The notes below the pieces were generated by a model. That model made no database searches. It worked only from the letters and a program-made list of their open reading frames with translations, and was not told the DNA's origin. The translations under genes were made by a program, and so were the position numbers. A stretch of DNA of 64,000 nt from Tetragonia tetragonoides (taxonomy: Eukaryota; Streptophyta; Magnoliopsida; Caryophyllales; Aizoaceae). Within the stretch, counting starts at the first letter, position 1. The number at the start of each line of letters is the position of its first letter. Below are positions 1 to 10,629 of this stretch, one piece after another. The stretch is from NCBI GenBank assembly GCA_038025085.1, contig CM076146.1:26978501-27042500 (forward strand). Direction: 5' to 3'.

Positions 1-468
1 CCCAAATGTTGTCTAAGCTCTGTGTCATCATCTTCGTTGCCGCCGTAATCAAACCTAGGAACACCATGCGCTATTGGTTGGATCTCGAGTCACGGTTGCC
101 AGTAGTCGGCTAGGGAGAAAGAGGACATGGAGGGCTAGTTTTGCCAACTGATCATTTTTTTGGGATCGATCTATTTATAGTCTAAATCGTTAGTATTGGA
201 TGGGAAGGTGATGAGTTTCTATGATTAAAGTTTCTTTGATTGCTAATGGAAACTCCATTTTATTTAAGGAGGAAGAAGGTGAAAGGGGTGCTATCTAAAC
301 CAATGCAATAAATTATGTGAATATACTTATGTTATTGGGGGGTGGAGGGAGTATTGTAAAACTGTACCGAGTAATAGGAAGGCTAAAGGGCTTGACTCTG
401 GAAAATGCAATTGGAGTAGTTAATGAGATTATTTGACTTTTGATAATATATTTGGCTAAAAGGCTAAT
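1..468. other. AT-rich sequence without supported gene
   Basis: No gene can be supported here. The first 130 bases are less AT-rich than the rest and a short open frame on the minus strand runs off the left edge, but it matches nothing I recognise. Confidence 0.4.
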
Positions 469-1450
469 GCGATACACGGGTTCTGTTCCTCATCCTCTAC
501 TATAAGAATCAATATAATAATTTTTTTTAATCATATCAATATATAAAGTTGAATAATAGGAGTAGCAAGGAACAATAATAATCTTTTTCACACATTTAAC
601 AAAGAAATTACATTTTTAGTGAATAAATAATATACCTTTTTTAGGATAATAAATATAATACTTATGTTACGTTTTTTTATTAAAATAAAATTAAAGTATT
701 TTTGGTTTCTTTTTAATCACCCATGCATTCAATGCCACCTTAGTGAGAACTCAATTATACATATAGATTTTGTGCTCGTGCAATGCACGGGTTCTTGTTT
801 ATTATCTTCCGTTACTAGAATCAATATAATAAAAAAAATAATCACATGAATATATAAAGTTCAATAATATGAGTCTAGAAAGGAACAATAATAATTTTTT
901 TATCAAGAAAAAAAAACTCTTTTAACAAAGAATTTTTATTTTTAGTGAATATATAATATTTTTTAGGATAATAAATATAATACTTATGTTACTAATTTTT
1001 ATTAAAATAAAATCAAAATATTTTTAATTTTTTTTTAATCACCCATGCATTTATGACTATTTATTACGTATTCAATGTCACCTTGGTGAAAACTCAATTA
1101 TACATATATACTGATTTAGTGCCCGTGCCCGTGCGATGCACGGGTTCTTGTTCATCATCCTCTGTTATTAGAATCAATGTAACAAAATTTTTTAATCACA
1201 TCAATATATAAAGTTGAATAATAGGAGTAGCAAGGAACAATAATAATATTTTTCACACATTTAACAAAGAAATTACATTTTTAGTAAATAAATAATATAC
1301 CTTTTTTAGGATAATAAATATAATACTTATGTTACTTTTTTTATTAAAATAAAATAAAAGTATTTTTGATTTCTTTTTAATCACTCATGCATTTATGACA
1401 ATTTATCATTTATTCAATACTACCTTGGTGAGATCTCATATATATATTGA
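469..1450. repeat. three tandem units of 300-355 bp with GC-rich hairpins
   Basis: Three head-to-tail copies begin near 472, 783 and 1136. Each starts with a hairpin-like GC-rich motif (for example cccgtgcgatgcacggg at 1128-1144), continues with agaatcaatataa, atatataaagtt and aggaacaataata blocks, and ends with a cacccatgcatt...tcaat...ccttggtgag segment. The hairpin resembles the subterminal hairpin of plant Helitrons read on the minus strand, but no clean CTRR end follows it, so the class is an inference. Confidence 0.6.
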
Positions 1451-1751
1451 TAGAGGTTTTATTGTATTATGATTATGATTTCTTGTACTACTTGAGGTCT
1501 TTTTATGGTTAATAGAACAAGACCTGCAATGTCGTGACCGTAACGAGAAAAAAAACTCTCCTGCCGTCAGGTTAGTGAGAGCCTCGAAAAACTGCAGGTG
1601 ACAGTTATTTTGAACAACTCCCTCACGGAGATCTTGATCCAGTTCTTGGATTTTTGTGCTTGTGATTGTTTGTTCTGATCTGCCAGTGTCTTGGTGCTTC
1701 GTGTGGTGTTTTTTTCCTCTTATCTTTAGTTAGGGTTTCGTGGTCTAAGTT

Positions 1752-3017
1752 ATGGCAGAAACCCTAGCAAAGGATTGGGAGAAGCTGCGGTTAACGGAGG
1801 ACGAAGAAAATGTCGTGGTGATCAAGAGTAGTCGGCCGGAAGGGGAAGATAAAAGGATCCAGTATAGTTTGGCAGGAAGGCTTATGACGCAGCGACCTTT
1901 TAACAGGAAAGCTTTCAAGTCTACTATGGAGACTACTTTTCGCCCTGGTCATGGTCTGGTCATTAAAGACCTTGATGCTAGTACGTTTGTGTTTCAATTT
2001 ACTACAGATGAAGATCGAAGGTACGTTCTTAATCATGAGCCATGGAGTTTTGATAGTAATTTGCTTGCAATCTGCCCTATTAGGGCGGAGGACAAGCCAG
2101 ACAGTCTGCAGTTCAGCAGAGTCAAATTTTGGGTTAAAATCTTGAATGTTCCATTTGGTCACCGTGCTGTGGAGACTGCTCAGATTATTGGTAACAGGTT
2201 GGGGAAATTTGTTCCCTATGACCCTTCTATTGACTTTGGGTGGGATAAGGCAATGCATATGTTGGTGGATGTGGATATTACGAAACCTTTGAAGCGAGGG
2301 CTGACCTTGGCATTTGAGGAGATGGGTAAGGAGTGGTATCAAGTTAAATATAGGCATCTTCCTACATACTGTTATGCTTGTGGTATTATTGGTCATACGG
2401 AGAGGGAATGTGAGAATATGGGTGATGAGGAGATCAAGACCAGTGGCCTTCAATATGGTCCTTGGCTCCGCGCGACACCAAATCGTATGGCGAGAAGGCA
2501 ATCTTTTGTTGATCGTGAGAAGGAGAAGAAGTTGTTTGAGAAGATTGGGGAGGATACAACAAGTTCATGCAGGCGTAATATCATCTTTCCCGAGCTTGGG
2601 CAAGATGAGGACACTAGCAAAAACGCTGGTGTGCAAGCAGCGCGTGGGAAAGCGATAGTTAACGAGAGTAGTAGTAATGGGGACCCTGAGCTAGTTGCTG
2701 CTGCTACTGATGGTGTGCAGGTGGTACAAGAACGTGAAAGTGGGGAGCAGACATCGAAGGGACAAGATAGGGAAGAGGTCGTGAGGGGTGAGGAGACTCC
2801 AATTCTTAATCTGGGATCATTATCTCTTAAAGGTGGTATTAGGGAGGACATTCTGAGTGCTAGTAGTCCAGGTGACAAGAATAAGAAAGGGAGAAGTATG
2901 AGAGGGTGGAAATGCATGGCGAGGTCGATAAGAGATAAGAGCTTATCACAAGATAATTCTCGTAGCACCAATGAGGTTGACTCTAGTGGTAAGCGTGATC
3001 GTGAGAAGCTGGGGTAA
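1752..3017 (+). CDS. LINE ORF1 protein, DUF4283 and CCHC zinc knuckle
   Basis: A 421-residue open frame starts at the first ATG after the leader. Residues of about 35-125 show the DUF4283 fold typical of plant L1 ORF1 proteins (GRLMTQRPFN..., then FVFQF and the W-S-F-D block). A CX2CX4HX4C zinc knuckle lies at residues 207-220 (CYACGIIGHTEREC). The C-terminal half is charged and low in hydrophobic residues. The family binds the element's RNA for target-primed reverse transcription. The frame is intact although the ORF2 next to it is badly broken. Confidence 0.9.
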   Translation: MAETLAKDWEKLRLTEDEENVVVIKSSRPEGEDKRIQYSLAGRLMTQRPFNRKAFKSTMETTFRPGHGLVIKDLDASTFVFQFTTDEDRRYVLNHEPWSFDSNLLAICPIRAEDKPDSLQFSRVKFWVKILNVPFGHRAVETAQIIGNRLGKFVPYDPSIDFGWDKAMHMLVDVDITKPLKRGLTLAFEEMGKEWYQVKYRHLPTYCYACGIIGHTERECENMGDEEIKTSGLQYGPWLRATPNRMARRQSFVDREKEKKLFEKIGEDTTSSCRRNIIFPELGQDEDTSKNAGVQAARGKAIVNESSSNGDPELVAAATDGVQVVQERESGEQTSKGQDREEVVRGEETPILNLGSLSLKGGIREDILSASSPGDKNKKGRSMRGWKCMARSIRDKSLSQDNSRSTNEVDSSGKRDREKLG

Positions 3018-3163
3018 GAGGTGCAGATGATGGAATGGGAAATGGATACTCGTGTAAAGCGGGTTAACACAGATGGAGGCATTCATGTTACTAGTGATTT
3101 TGAGGAGGCTGGTGAGGCCCCTAGATTGGAGGAGGTCGGAGAATCCCGGCCCCGCCGGGAGCA

Positions 3164-6100
3164 ATGAGTTGTTTGAGCATCAACTGCCGGGGGCTGGGCA
3201 ACCCCCGAGCAGCGGCGTTACTCCGTGACTTGGTCCGCAGAGAGGCCCCGTCCGTTTTATTTTTATCGGAGATGAAGCTTAGTGGACATGAAATGAGACT
3301 GATTTTAGAGAAACTTAGTGTGTATGATGGTATTTTTGTTGATAGTACAGGGAGAGCTGGTGGTTTGGCGTTGCTATGGAGGAGGGAAGTCTCTATCTCT
3401 CTTCTTTCACAGTTGTTACACCATATCGACGTGCTGGTTGTTAATGGGCTAGGTAATGATCCTTGGAGGTTGACGGGCTTTTATGCTGGCCTGAAAGGCA
3501 GAACCGTCATCTTTCATGGGAGCTGCTTGTTTTGATGTGTGGGGCGCGGCCTGAGCCCTGGTTGTGTTTGGGTGATTTTAATGAAATTTTGTTTGCCAAT
3601 GAAATGTGTGGTAGAAATGATAGATTAGAAAGGCAAATGCGACTATTTCGTGAGGCGGTTGACCGCTGCGGGTTGAGAGATGTTCGATTCTCGGGGGCTC
3701 CGTTTACGTATGATAATGGTAGAAGTGGGGAGTTCAATGTACAAAGCCGACTGGATTGAGCTATGGCTGTGTATAGTTGGTTAGATATGTTCCCCTCTGC
3801 TAAACTTGTGCACTTGGAGAGAGAGTTATCGGATCACTCTCCGATTAAACTACAGTTGGTGGGAGCTGAGCATGGACGTCAACATACCAAACTGTTTCGC
3901 TTTGAATAGCTTTGGACCGAGCACAGCATGTGTGAGGAGGTCATTAAGGAGACATAGGTGTTTGGGGGACCAACTGCTGTGGAGAAAATTATTGCGTGTG
4001 CGTCTGAGCTTCGTGCATGGAGCGAGAGTGAATTTGGTGCTTTATTTCGAGAACTCAGGGGCAAACGAAGGCGGCTAAAAAAGCTAAACAAAGCTGGCCT
4101 TAGTGAAGCTCAGTTGAATGAGAGACGTAAGTTATTACGTGATATTGAGGGTCTTGTTCGTGAAGAGGAGCTGTAGTGGAGACAAAGATCACGGGTACTA
4201 TGGCTTTTTTCGGGGGATCGCAAGACTGCATTCTTCCACCGGAAAGCTAGTGCGCGTAAACAGAAAAACATGATCAAGGAATTAAAAGAGGATTCGGGAG
4301 CTATTGGGGGTGGTGATGAAGCGGTTGGCCGCATTGCCAAGAGTTATTTTGGGTCCTTGTTTGCAAATGCTGGTGTCACGAGAGTACAAGACGCGCTTAT
4401 GGGCGTGGAAAATTGTGTCAATGATGAGATGAATGCAGGGTTGCGCATGGCGTATTCTAAAGATGAGGTTCACTTAGCCTTGTCCAAGATGCATCCATTG
4501 AAGGCTCCCGGTCCGGATGGTATGTCTCCTTTGTTTTTTCAGAATTATTGGCATATTGTGGGAGACTTAGTTGCATCACTTGTCCTGGATGTTTTAAACG
4601 GGAAAGGGTTGCCAGAAGGTTTTAATCAAACCAATATTGTGTTAATTCCAAAAAAGAAAAACCCTGAAGTTATTACCGACTTTCGACCTATCAGTTTGTG
4701 TAATGTCATTTATAAACTCGTGTCTAAAGTTTTGGCAAATAGATTGAAGGTGTTTTTATCGAGGATCATTTCGGTAAACCAGAGTGCTTTTACTCCAGGT
4801 CGACTTATCTCGGATAATGTTTTGGTAGCTTTTGAAACTTTTCATTTTATGAAGAGTACTTCATCCAGTGAGGGGTTTTTTGCCCTAAAATAAGATATGG
4901 CCAAAGCTTATGACAGGATTGAGTGGGATTTCTTGGAGGAGGTGCTTCGCAAATTTGGTTTTGATACTGACTGGGTGTCCCGGGTTATGGAGTGTGTTCG
5001 CTCGGTTTTGTTTTCTATTCTTATTAATGGGAAGCCAACAGATGTTTTTTCTCCGGGACGTGGGTTGAGACAAGGGGATCCTATTTCCCCTTATTTGTTT
5101 ATTCTCTGTGCGGAAGCTCTATCGGGCCTTGTTAGAAAAGCCGCAGGAATGGGGTGCATTGCAGCGTGTGCGTATCTGCCCAAATGCCCCGTCTCTGACA
5201 CATTTGTTTTTTGCGAATGACAGTTTGCTTTTCTCAAAAGCAACACCGGAGGCTGCAATCTTGACTCGGCAAATATTGGAGCTTTATGAAGGGGTCTCGG
5301 GTCAAAAGGTGAGATTTGAGAAATCTAAGGTGTCATTTAGTAAAGGTGTTAGCCAAGGGGTGCGTAATTTGATTGCGGGATCTCTTGAAGTTGAAGAAGT
5401 GGAGTCTCATGAGCGGTACTTAGGGCTTCCTACAATAGTGGGTCGATTAAAAAATCTCTCTGTGGCTCTCTAAAAGCGAGATTGTGGAGTAAACTTCAAG
5501 GTTGGAAATGCTTGTTATTGTCAAAAGCGGGTAGGGAAGTGATGATTAAGGCGGTGGCCCAAGCAGTCCCTACGTATGTGATGAGTGTTTTCAAACTTCC
5601 AACAAGTTTTTTCTAATGAGGTACGCTCTATGATTTCGCAACTTTTCTGGGGTAAAAAAAAAGATGAACGCAAGATCCATTGGCTTTCATGGTCCAAGTT
5701 ATGTAAACCTAAAAGCGAAGGGGGTTTGGGGTTGAGAGATATGAAAATGTTCAACTGGTCTCTCCTCGCTAAGCAATCTTGGCGACTTGTTAATGGTGAG
5801 AGGGGTCTTCTAGGTGAGATGTTAAAGGCTCGTTACTATCCGAATGGGGACTTTATGTCCTCCTCGCTTGGCAACAACCCAAGCTACTCATGGCGTGGGA
5901 TTTGGGAGGCAAAGTGGGTGGTGAGGAAGGGTTTATGTTGGAGAATTGGTAATGGGCAGCGGGTACGTTCATGGGATGCCCCTTGGTTACCTAGGCATGG
6001 ATCTCATAAACTGATAACCCCAAGGAACCCAATGCTTGAGTCGTGCTTTGTACCTGAATTTATCGAACCCAGGCTGCGTGTTTGGCGTTAAGACTTAGTG

Positions 6101-7259
6101 AAGTCGTGCTTCTTACCAGTTGATGCTGACAGAATTTTATCCATCCCATTAATTAAGCTTTCGTTTACCAGTTGATCAACCTTATTGGAGCTGGGAAAAG
6201 AATGGTTTGTTCTCGGTGCGTAGTGCTTATCATGGCATTATGGCTAGTAATAATAATGAGCAGGTGGCGTCTTCATCCTCTGTAGATAACTCCTTATGGA
6301 ACAAGATTTGGTCGTGCAATGTCCTCCCTAGGACAAAAATGTTTGTGTGAAGGGCAAGTAATGAAGCCTTACCAACAAGAGCTAGTCTTCACCGTCGTGT
6401 GGAAACAATTAGTGAGGTGTGCAATTGGTGTCCCAATCATCTCGAGACCTGACTTCATGCTCTGCGGGATTGTCCACTTGCCCAAGCTATATGGGAGGAG
6501 AGCGGTATCATGGTGAAGGTGGGTGGTGCGCGATGTTTTCGTGACTGGATCGAACTAGCTAAAACTGAGCGGGAGACTGAAGACTTTAGACGCTTCTGTG
6601 TAGTCACTTGGGCTATCTGGGAGATACGCAATAAGCGGATTTTTGAAGGCTTGGTTCGAATGCCCAATGAAGTGATGAGTTATGTTGAGAAGACTATTGG
6701 GGAGTTAGACGCTGAGCTGCAAGCTTCGAAACCGAAGGCTCCTCGTGGTCGTCATTGTGGCAGATGGACGGCTCCGAGTACAGGGAAAGTGAAGATTAAT
6801 GTTGATTCAGGGCGCTTAGGTGATGTTGGCATGTCCTTGGGGATCATTTGCAGGGATGCTCAAGGCATTCCTATTATTGGGGCGACTATGAACTTCATGG
6901 AGGTGTGTGATTTTGCTGTTGCAGAAGCTCGAGTCGTGGTGCAGGGGATGCAGCTTGCTTATAATTATGAGTTTGATCATATGGTAGTGGAAACTGATAG
7001 TTTGGTAGTTTTTAATGCTTTGAATAAATTAAGTAGGTCTACTAGTTTTTATTTACTTATAGATGATGCCTTAGCGTTGATGCGTTGTTTTCGTAGTGTC
7101 TCGTGGTCTTTTGTTAAGCGTGATGGTAACCGAGTCGCCTATGAGCTAGCACATGTGCAGCCATGGGAGGAGGGGTGTCGTTTTTGGGAAGAGTCTTTCC
7201 CATCGAATGTTGTTGTTTCCCTTTCGCATGATTTTGAAGTTTTAATGAAAGGTCGGTGA
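3164..7259 (+). pseudogene. LINE ORF2, endonuclease-RT-RNase H, broken
   Basis: The protein can be followed across frames. An exonuclease-endonuclease-phosphatase domain starts at 3164 (LSINCRGLGNP, LCLGDFNEI near 3570). A reverse transcriptase spans about 4490-5330 (KAPGPDGMSP, FRPISLCNV, QSAFTPGRLISDN, MAKAYDRIEWDF, GLRQGDPISPYLF). A zinc-binding RT-tail region follows, then a type-I RNase H at about 6770-7220 (NVDSG, AEARV, VETDS acidic residues). Frame shifts lie near 3480, 5150 and 5475. In-frame stops include TGA at 3757-3759 and TAG near 4174. The catalytic F-A-D-D box reads F-A-N-D (codon 5216-5218 is AAT), so the enzyme would be dead even without the stops. Confidence 0.92.
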
Positions 7260-7306
7260 TCGCTTGTCCATCTTTCACTCAAAAACAAAAAAAGACATGC
7301 AATGTC

Positions 7307-7572
7307 CATTTTACTCCTTTAATTTCCCTTTGTTTCCATCTCACCCTTTTCTATTCTTCTTGATTTTCCTCTTTGCATGATAGATTTTGAGAATTCTTTG
7401 GACTTTTAATGTTAGTTACAATTTTATTTATCACAATCTTCTAATTCTTGATATGTCTACCGTTTATTCATTTTTATTGTTGAGACTATTAAATTCGTCA
7501 TTATAAGTTATATTCTATAATTATCGAGCTACTTGTTCGCAAACGGTTTGCAAGTGAATTAGTTCACTTTTA
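7307..7572. other. AT-rich spacer
   Basis: Sequence to the right of the LINE, with no open frame or repeat that I recognise. Confidence 0.4.
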
Positions 7573-7849
7573 GGGCTCGTCTACTTGAATGTAATGATGA
7601 TTACAATGTAATGCACCACTTTATAGGGTAAATGTGGGTTGGAAAAGGAAGGAGAGGGAGGAGAAATATTTGGAAAGAGTGAATTTGATTACAACATCCA
7701 TTGTAATCATAATTGTTCTACTTTAGAACATATAAAGATGATTACATTGGATGATACAATCAAGCTCCCAAATCTCATCTTTCTCCTCCTGCTCCTTCCT
7801 ATTCTACCCACATTTACTCTATAAAATGGGGAATTACATTATAATCATC
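7573..7849. mobile_element. MITE, Harbinger/Tourist-like
   Basis: Inverted arms: atgatgattacaatgtaat...actttatagggtaaatgtggg near 7590-7637 pairs with cccacatttactctataaa...attacattataatcat near 7808-7848. TTA lies directly left of the terminal GGG (7570-7572) and at the right end (7850-7852), fitting the Harbinger target TTA. A relative lies at about 46576-46815. The right terminus looks shortened, so the boundary is approximate. Confidence 0.6.
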
Positions 7850-8262
7850 TTATTACTTTTTCATAAGCAAAAACCCTGTTGCCATACTTCTATTAAAGCC
7901 TACTTCTTTTTTTTTTGAGAGGGAAAAAAAAAATGATATCAAAGAGATACTGAAGCTAATAAGTGAGCTACTTACATTAAGATTCTCATAATCTAAACTT
8001 ACTAGTCCCAGTTGACATAAATGCCCAAAGCAAAACGTGATCCACATTTTTATCTTATCTAAAATCTTCGATTTGGCGGCCTGAAAATGGAAAATGGTAC
8101 ATACCCTGGAAGCTCCTTCCATTCGAGGAAGGTAAAAAAAACAAAGCTTGCTGTTTATTTATTTATTTTCCTAATGAAAGAAAAAAGTTAAAAGATGCCT
8201 AAGTTTTTAATAATTAATTCCTAATTAATAATTAGAAAACTGATGAGACAATTGATGCCTAG
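7850..8262. other. spacer with T- and A-rich tracts
   Basis: Contains a poly-T run followed by gagaggg at about 7907-7922, which resembles the reversed tail of a retroposon on the minus strand; I could not find a matching duplication. Nothing else recognised. Confidence 0.35.
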
Positions 8263-8267
8263 AGCAT

Positions 8268-9094
8268 TGATGCGGGAGCAACAAGTCCACGGGTTATTAA
8301 ACTTATCATTAAACAATTATCAATCATATTGTCTACAATGAAGATGAATTGCAGTACACACGAAAGATCGGGATTAAAGCTATTGCTATATGATCGAGCT
8401 CGCTATGAAGAATCTCGTAATCTTGGTAGTTTTGAAATTTGTTCGTATTTTGGCCATAATTCACTCATACAACGTCACAACATAATGATTCAAAGTGCTG
8501 TGGAAAGATATGATCGAGATCTAGAACTTCTATGTTTTGGGTTTTTGATGATTCGAAGCCGAAGATGGTCAAAACGAGCTAGAAGTTACGAAACAGATTC
8601 CTTGCGCGCCAAGGCAACGAGTTTAGCTTAATTATTGTTTCCTAATTGGTTTCGAATTGTTTTAGGCGTGTTTGATTATTTTTAGGAAAGTATTTTAGCT
8701 ATTTAAATTAGGAAAGTAGAATCCAAGAAGGATTAGGAAAGTTTCCTGTTTCCTAGATGCATTAGGATTAGTTTTTGGCTATATAAACACCATGTACTCG
8801 TCCAAAACAACACAGAATTCAGAATTAATCAAATTGAGTACATTGAGCAATTGCTTAAGTATCTAGCTTACCTTTGTGGAGGCTAAAACCGATTCTACCT
8901 TTGTGGAGAGTCAACCTCTTGTTCGTTTGCCTTGGTGGATTACGTTCAAGATCCATTCTTGATTAGTGTTTTTTGTGGCGCAACCTAAGAGTATTATTCA
9001 AGAAATATCTTCTTTATTGTTATTTATCAATCAAGATCCAATCCTTATCCATTAAATCCCTTCCGCTACATTAAATTGCGTCCCTAACGCATCA
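8268..9094 (+). repeat. LTR 1 of the array
   Basis: Terminal TGATGCG...CGCATCA inverted ends. A TATA box, TATATAAA, lies at 8780-8787 and equivalent sites occur in the other three copies. An open frame of 100 residues (8329-8631) lies in the U3 part and ends ...LRAKATSLA before a stop; it is the LTR half of the longer frame read at 9154-10149. Confidence 0.9.
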
Positions 9095-9097
9095 AAG

Positions 9098-9109
9098 TGG
9101 TATAAGAGC
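9098..9109 (+). promoter_or_regulatory. primer-binding site, initiator tRNA-Met type
   Basis: tggtataagagc differs by one base from the common plant primer-binding site TGGTATCAGAGC. It begins three bases after LTR 1, the normal position for priming minus-strand DNA synthesis. The other two internal segments lack it. Confidence 0.88.
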
Positions 9110-9153
9110 TTGTCTTGAAGTTTCCTTAAACTTCAAACGATCCAGCTTCTACG

Positions 9154-10149
9154 ATGATTTGGCTAGATGATATGAAGATCTTAGATAAAGCCATTAAGAG
9201 AAAACGACAACTAGAAAAAGAGGCATTGGAAAGGAATCGCTGTGAAAATAAAAGTAATACCATGAGGAGCATAGAAGAGATCCTTGGTCGAATGCTAGAA
9301 ACCCTTGCTATCATGGCAAAGAAAGAGCAAGAGGAACAAAAGCTTGAACAAGAACTCAAAGATGATAAAGAAGCAAACTTTATTGAAGAATTGAAAGATG
9401 CTGATGCTCAAGAACATCTACAACAAGGTGAGGAAATAAAAGAACTCTTGAGTGGGGAACAAGAGCCTCTTGGAATTGTTCAATCTGAAGATGAAAATTC
9501 ACATGAAGCTGATGATGGTGGTCTTTCACACGAAATTTTTTCTTTTGACCCATGTAAATCACCTATTGTTGATAATGTTTTTCTAGAAGACAAGAACTAC
9601 GACACTCTTGACCTTGTGGTTGAGGATTCGTTCAATATCAGTCAAGATGAATCACTTATGGTCAAAATTGAACACTTTCAAGGTGAGTTCTATAATAATT
9701 ATAAGGTGTTTTTGACCGAGGATTCCAAAGAGCAAATTAATGTTTGTGAAGAATTGGGGACAATTCTTTTTCAAGAAGGGGAGAATGATGCGGGAGCAAC
9801 AAGCCTACGGGTTATTAAGCTTATCATTGAACAATTATCAATCATATTGTCTGCAATGAAGATGAATTGGAGTACACACGAAAGATCGGGATTAAAGCTT
9901 TTGCTATATGATCGAGCTCGCTATGAAGAATCTCGTAATCTTGGCAGTTTTGACAGTTGTTCATATTTTGTCTATAATTTACTCATACAACATCACAACA
10001 TAATGATTCAAAGTGATGTGGAAAGATATGATCGAGATCTAAACCTTTTATGTTTTGGGTTTTTGATGATTCGAACCCGAAGATGGTCAAAACGAGCTAG
10101 AAGTTACAAAACAGATTCCTTGCGCGCCAAGGCAACGAGTTTAGCTTAA
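9154..10149 (+). CDS. acidic element protein read from internal region into LTR 2
   Basis: A 331-residue open frame starts in the first internal segment (M-I-W-L-D-D) and continues without a stop across the polypurine tract (9773-9785) into LTR 2 (from 9786). It ends about 360 bases inside that LTR. The N-terminal 100 residues are rich in Glu, Lys and Gln with coiled-coil character (KEQEEQKLEQELKDD); the middle is acidic; the LTR-coded part is basic (MIRTRRWSKRARSYK). I recognise no enzymatic domain or zinc knuckle. It may be a reduced gag-like product. The same frame is kept in LTR 1, but in LTR 3 and LTR 4 it stops early after RARYE. Confidence 0.65.
   Translation: MIWLDDMKILDKAIKRKRQLEKEALERNRCENKSNTMRSIEEILGRMLETLAIMAKKEQEEQKLEQELKDDKEANFIEELKDADAQEHLQQGEEIKELLSGEQEPLGIVQSEDENSHEADDGGLSHEIFSFDPCKSPIVDNVFLEDKNYDTLDLVVEDSFNISQDESLMVKIEHFQGEFYNNYKVFLTEDSKEQINVCEELGTILFQEGENDAGATSLRVIKLIIEQLSIILSAMKMNWSTHERSGLKLLLYDRARYEESRNLGSFDSCSYFVYNLLIQHHNIMIQSDVERYDRDLNLLCFGFLMIRTRRWSKRARSYKTDSLRAKATSLA
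9773..9785 (+). promoter_or_regulatory. polypurine tract
   Basis: aagaaggggagaa lies directly before LTR 2, as needed to prime plus-strand synthesis. Identical tracts precede LTR 3 and LTR 4. It is also read as coding sequence (Q-E-G-E). Confidence 0.85.
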
Positions 10150-10612
10150 TTATTGTTTCCTAATTGGTTTCTGATTGTTTTAGGCGTGTTTGATTATTTT
10201 TAAGAAAGTATTTTAGCTATTTAAATTAGGAAAGTAGAATCCAAGAAGGATTAGGAAAGTTTCCTGTTTCCTAGATGCATTAGGATTAGTTTTTGGCTAT
10301 ATAAACACCATGTACTCGTCCAAAACAATACAGAATGCAGAATTAATCAAATTGAGTACATTGAGCAATTGCTTAAGTATCTAGCTTATCTTTATGGAGG
10401 CTAAAACCGATTCTACCTTTGTGGAGAGTCAACCTCTTGTTCGTTTGCCTTGGTGGATTACGTTCAAGATCCATTCTTGATTAGTATTCTTTGTGGCGCA
10501 ACCTTAGATTATTATTCAAGAAATATCTTCTTTATTGTTCTTTATCAATCAAGATTCAATCCTTATCCATTAAATCTCTTCCTCTACATTAAATTGCGTC
10601 CCTAACGCATCA
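9786..10612 (+). repeat. LTR 2 of the array
   Basis: 827 bp with the same ends as LTR 1. Its second half shares variants with LTR 3 (cagaatgcag, gcttatctttatgg, caagattcaatcc) that LTR 1 and LTR 4 lack. Confidence 0.9.
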
Positions 10613-10629
10613 AAGAAGCCCTTGCTACC

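Larger units (their letters stand above)
1534..7293 (+). mobile_element. L1-type LINE, full length but decayed
   Basis: The element is bounded by a 13-bp target-site duplication with one mismatch: gacctgcaatgtc at 1521-1533 and gacatgcaatgtc at 7294-7306. It has a 5' leader, ORF1 (nucleic-acid binding), a broken ORF2 (endonuclease, reverse transcriptase, RNase H) and a short A-rich tail just before the right duplication. Its length of about 5.76 kb is normal for plant L1 elements, so it is not 5'-truncated. It is inactive because ORF2 carries many frame breaks. Confidence 0.93.

Noticed and set aside
1..140. Partial gene on the minus strand at the left edge
   Set aside because: A short open frame is visible but matches nothing I recognise, and the window cuts it off.
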